Shown here in pieces: positions 61,325 to 64,000 of a stretch of 64,000 nucleotides of DNA. Source of the DNA: Papaver somniferum (Eukaryota; Streptophyta; Magnoliopsida; Ranunculales; Papaveraceae). The notes under the pieces are model-generated. The model was not told where the DNA came from and ran no database searches. It saw only the letters and a program-made list of their open reading frames with translations. The stretch covers positions 154,034,406-154,098,405 of the forward strand of contig NC_039363.1 of NCBI RefSeq assembly GCF_003573695.1. The letters run 5' to 3'. The translations under genes were made by a program, and so were the position numbers. The first letter of the stretch is position 1. Every line of letters starts with the position of its first letter.

Positions 61325-61482
61325 AGGGGATGGAGAGTTTTTTCCCAGTTATCAACAGTTTCTACATCAAGAGAATGTTCAGATATTGACTTAGATGTGA
61401 CAGTTATCTCAGGTGAATCCAAGCTTTGAAAATCATCTGGTAATTTCTGAACTTGTACATTATTAGAGATAGACTCGTCCAT
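61325..61482 (-). pseudogene. N-terminal remnant of a gag-like frame, element C
   Basis: The frame starts MDESISNNVQVQKLPDDFQ at 61482, 63 bases from the primer site as in the other elements, and runs to about VDNWEKTL before entering the inserted repeat. The capsid signature Y/F-D-G-x-N-Y is not present, so the N-terminus differs from gag of B and E. Function by position only. Confidence 0.4.
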
Positions 61483-61530
61483 ATAGTCAGATTGCTACGA
61501 ACACGAACTTATGAGGTCTTAGCGTGTTTG

Positions 61531-61545
61531 CCTGCTCTGATACCA
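61531..61545 (-). promoter_or_regulatory. Primer binding site of element C (tRNA-iMet)
   Basis: On - TGGTATCAGAGCAGG, a perfect plant initiator-Met primer site, two bases after the LTR end (…CTTTTCA, AT). Confidence 0.92.
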
Positions 61546-61547
61546 AT

Positions 61548-63545
61548 TGAAAAGGCGAGGGGTATAACAACCACACCCAATAATTCGTTCGACAATATGT
61601 AGGGACTAACTCCAATATAATTACGAGAGCACCAACTTAAAAGCGAGCTCAATCAAGAGATATATCAAAGAGCTTAATCACAATTTCTTAATACAATCTG
61701 CAATCGAACAAATAGAAATTGTGAGCCCAATTGATATGAGAAAAAACTTGGATGGTACCAAAGACCAATGCCCAAGTGTCAATCAATTTCTATCCAATAA
61801 ACAAAGGTCGGATTTACCAATTGATTGAACTACGCACAACCTGTGATATTTCAATTATATAAACAAATATAATGCGGAAAAGAAATAACACAGACACCAG
61901 AAATTTTGTTAACGAGGAAACCACAAATGCAGAAAACCCCGGGACCTAGTCGAAAATTGAACACCATACTGTATTAAGCCACTACAGACACTAGCCCACT
62001 ACAAGTTAACTTCGGACTGGAATGTAATTGATCCCTAACCAAGTCTCACACCGATTAAGGTACAGTCGTGTTACTTACGCCTCTTGAACCATGCAGGATT
62101 CTGCGCATTTGATTCCCTTAGCTGATCTAACCCACAACTAAGAGTTGCTACGACCCAAAGTCGAAGATTTATAAGCAAATCTGTCTCCCACAGATAAGTA
62201 TGTTCTGATAGATAAATATGTCTCCCACAGAAGTACCTACTAAGTTTTTGTTCTGTCGTTTGATAAATCAAGGTGAACATGAACCAATTGATAATATGGT
62301 CTTATACTCCTGAAGAGCGCCCTAGAAATATCAATCACCTCACAATAACTTAACTATATGGTAGTAGAAGAAGTTATTGCAGAATCACAAAGAATGAGAC
62401 AAAGATCTTTGTGATTACTTTTTATATCTTACCTATCGGAGATAAATCTTGAGCAAATCTTAGAGAATATAGTACTCAATACGATAGAACAAATAAGATC
62501 AGAATACGCAACTACAGAAAAAATAGTTGGATCTGGCTTCACGAATCCCAAATGAAGTCTTCAAGTCGTTAACCTATAATGGTTTTGGAAAAACCTAGGT
62601 TAAAGGAGAATCAACTCTAGTCGCAACTAGGACACAGGAAAGTACCGGGATTAGGTTTTCCAGTTGCTAGAGTTCCCCCTTATATAGTCTTTAAAATCAT
62701 GGGTTTTCTTTCAATCAAAGCTAAGATAGCTTAGAAACAAAGCATTCAATATTCACCGTTAGATGAAAACCTGATTTAAGATTCTAGCTAAATCTGCTTA
62801 AAACCAAAACAATATCTCTCCACCGTTAGATGGTCTTATCTTGTTACACACAAATGAAATATACTTTCATTTAAATATGGGTAATTGTACCTAAACGTGT
62901 ATATTGAGTTGTCTCAATAACAGTTAACCGAAGTTAGCCATATGAGCATTTTTGTCTTAACCACATTCATCTAACACATCTAGATAAACTATAATGATCA
63001 ATCAATCATGAAATATAACCAAATGAATCTAATTGTGTTTCACATAGAGTTATTCAATTATTCATTATCTCATAGAAATATATATGAACCAATTGAAACA
63101 AAATCGGATTGATTCGTAAGAATCAATTCATGAACATTAAACCACGGTTTGCAAAGATTGCATTCCTTAATTCATAAATGTATGTTCATGACTATGAAAA
63201 TCATACTAAACCGATTTTACAAATTTAACCACTAAGTTTGTAAACATGTACGCAAATTATAGTTTCCAGACTCTGGTCTTGTCCAGCCGTTTGCAAACAG
63301 CCGTCCCAGACCTATCTCAGGTAGAACTGTTCGCATACTAGTATGCAAACAAGGTTCCAGGACTTTACAGTTAAAACTGTTCGCATACTAGGTATGCAAA
63401 CAAGGTTCCCTAACCCGAATCATACCAAAAAAGTTTGCACACTAGGTACGCATACTGTGTTGTATCCAGGCAAAGGTTTTTGTTCTAAACTCCCATTTCA
63501 ATCATTGAAACATCATTAGAAGACGACAATAGCTGTCTCACACCT
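61548..63545 (-). repeat. 5' LTR of element C, cut by a LINE
   Basis: Starts on + with TGAAAAGGCGAGGGGTATAAC and matches the 3' LTR of C; the sequence is lost at GCTGTCTCACAC (63545), where the 3' LTR continues with AAACTATTAGC. A TATA box lies at 62681-62687 and the U3 repeat at 63240-63460. Confidence 0.88.
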
Positions 63546-64000
63546 TTTTTGATTGGTAATATTAAAATTTATTATACCAAAATATTTGTCACAATCTTAC
63601 AAAAGAAGCCCATTATAGAATTGGGCTTATAACAAAAACAGGAAAGGAATTACAGTTTTGGTGCACATTCAGTATAACTGTTTTTTAGTAGAACCTGTAA
63701 TATGGTTTATCAGGAATCTCTAATGTTCTGATGAAATCAGGTCTTGTTCTGTAACTTCTTCTCTCCCCCCGGCCGAACCTGCACCTTTTTTGCCATTAAG
63801 TCAGTTGAAAAATTAATTTCTCTATAGCTGTGAGAAAAATACTATTCCTGAAGATAGCTTTTTATTTTGTTCCATCTGGTTTTGGCCCACCATGGTACTG
63901 CTCCTGAAATGCTTTCATAGCTGCTTGAGAATATGTTTTAAAACAAACTCTAAAGAAACTATTGTTGATAGCCCATTCTCCTGAACATAAGATTGCAAAA
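63546..64000 (-). mobile_element. 3' end of a LINE with C-terminal RNase H
   Basis: On - the sequence ends ATATTACCAATCAAAAAA at 63546, a usual plant LINE 3' terminus. Upstream, a frame around 63760-63930 gives VPWWAKTRWNKIKSYLQE and HSYREINFSTDLMAKKGAG, matching the end of the RNase H domain that many plant L1-like LINEs carry after RT (H-x-x-R-E-x-N-x-x-A-D-x-x-A-K-x-G). A stop lies between the two pieces. The LINE continues past the window. Confidence 0.75.

Larger units (their letters stand above)
58181..61547 (-). mobile_element. Internal region of element C
   Basis: 3.4 kb between the LTRs, of which about 0.7 kb (60609-61320) is an inserted LTR-like repeat. It carries a primer site at 61531-61545 and a gag-like start at 61482; no protease, integrase or RT was found. 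From 58190 to 59400 it resembles the noncoding 3' part of element E. Confidence 0.8.

Overview
This looks like an AT-rich piece of a large plant nuclear genome, probably a eudicot. The evidence is plant-type Ty1/copia polyproteins, tRNA-iMet primer sites, L1-like LINEs with a C-terminal RNase H, a Tourist-like MITE, and dense nesting of long LTRs. By memory only, the LTR families and the foldback element recall Papaveraceae (poppy) sequence; this is a weak guess. I found no intact host protein gene, tRNA, rRNA or CRISPR array. Nearly everything is a transposable element or its remains.

Layout. 1-8116: decayed Ty3/gypsy element on + (a protease-like remnant, no recognisable RT), ending in a ~3.1 kb LTR with three internal duplications. 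8937-10168: a second LTR-type repeat; a diverged relative lies at 60609-61320. 11592-12096: Tourist-like MITE with a TAA duplication. 12406-18202: complete Ty1/copia element on - (5.8 kb, TSD GACTG) with gag, protease, integrase, RT and RNase H, damaged by stops and frameshifts. 18864-20053: 1.2 kb foldback element. 20070-33275: a LINE on +, split by an 11.2 kb LTR element (20737-31900, TSD GTAAG) and by a hAT-like sequence. 33276-35545: another LTR of the same long-LTR family. 35934-39283: antisense LINE end, then AT-rich sequence with nothing recognisable.

39284-64000: a nested stack of one long-LTR family. Element D (-) starts with its 3' LTR at 39284-41783. A solo LTR (41791-44600, TSD CTCCC) sits in D's polypurine tract in opposite orientation, making a large inverted repeat. 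Element C (-) is inserted in D's second ORF at 47343 and runs to the window end. Element E (-, 48457-56724, TSD TATAG) is complete and lies in the TATA box of C's 3' LTR. A LINE (-) enters C's 5' LTR at 63546.

The family made of B, C, D, E, F and the solo LTR is the most interesting thing here. Its LTRs are 2.3-2.8 kb. Where it can be read, the internal part holds an iMet primer site, a gag with zinc knuckles and a small second ORF, but no protease, integrase or RT, so it should depend on an autonomous partner. At one fixed place in U3, 0.5-1.1 kb from the LTR start, each subfamily carries a different short tandem repeat, as if an enhancer-like cassette had been replaced repeatedly. The copia element at 12406-18202 has no normal primer site; the sequence next to its 5' LTR is instead complementary over 13 nt to a site inside its own LTR.
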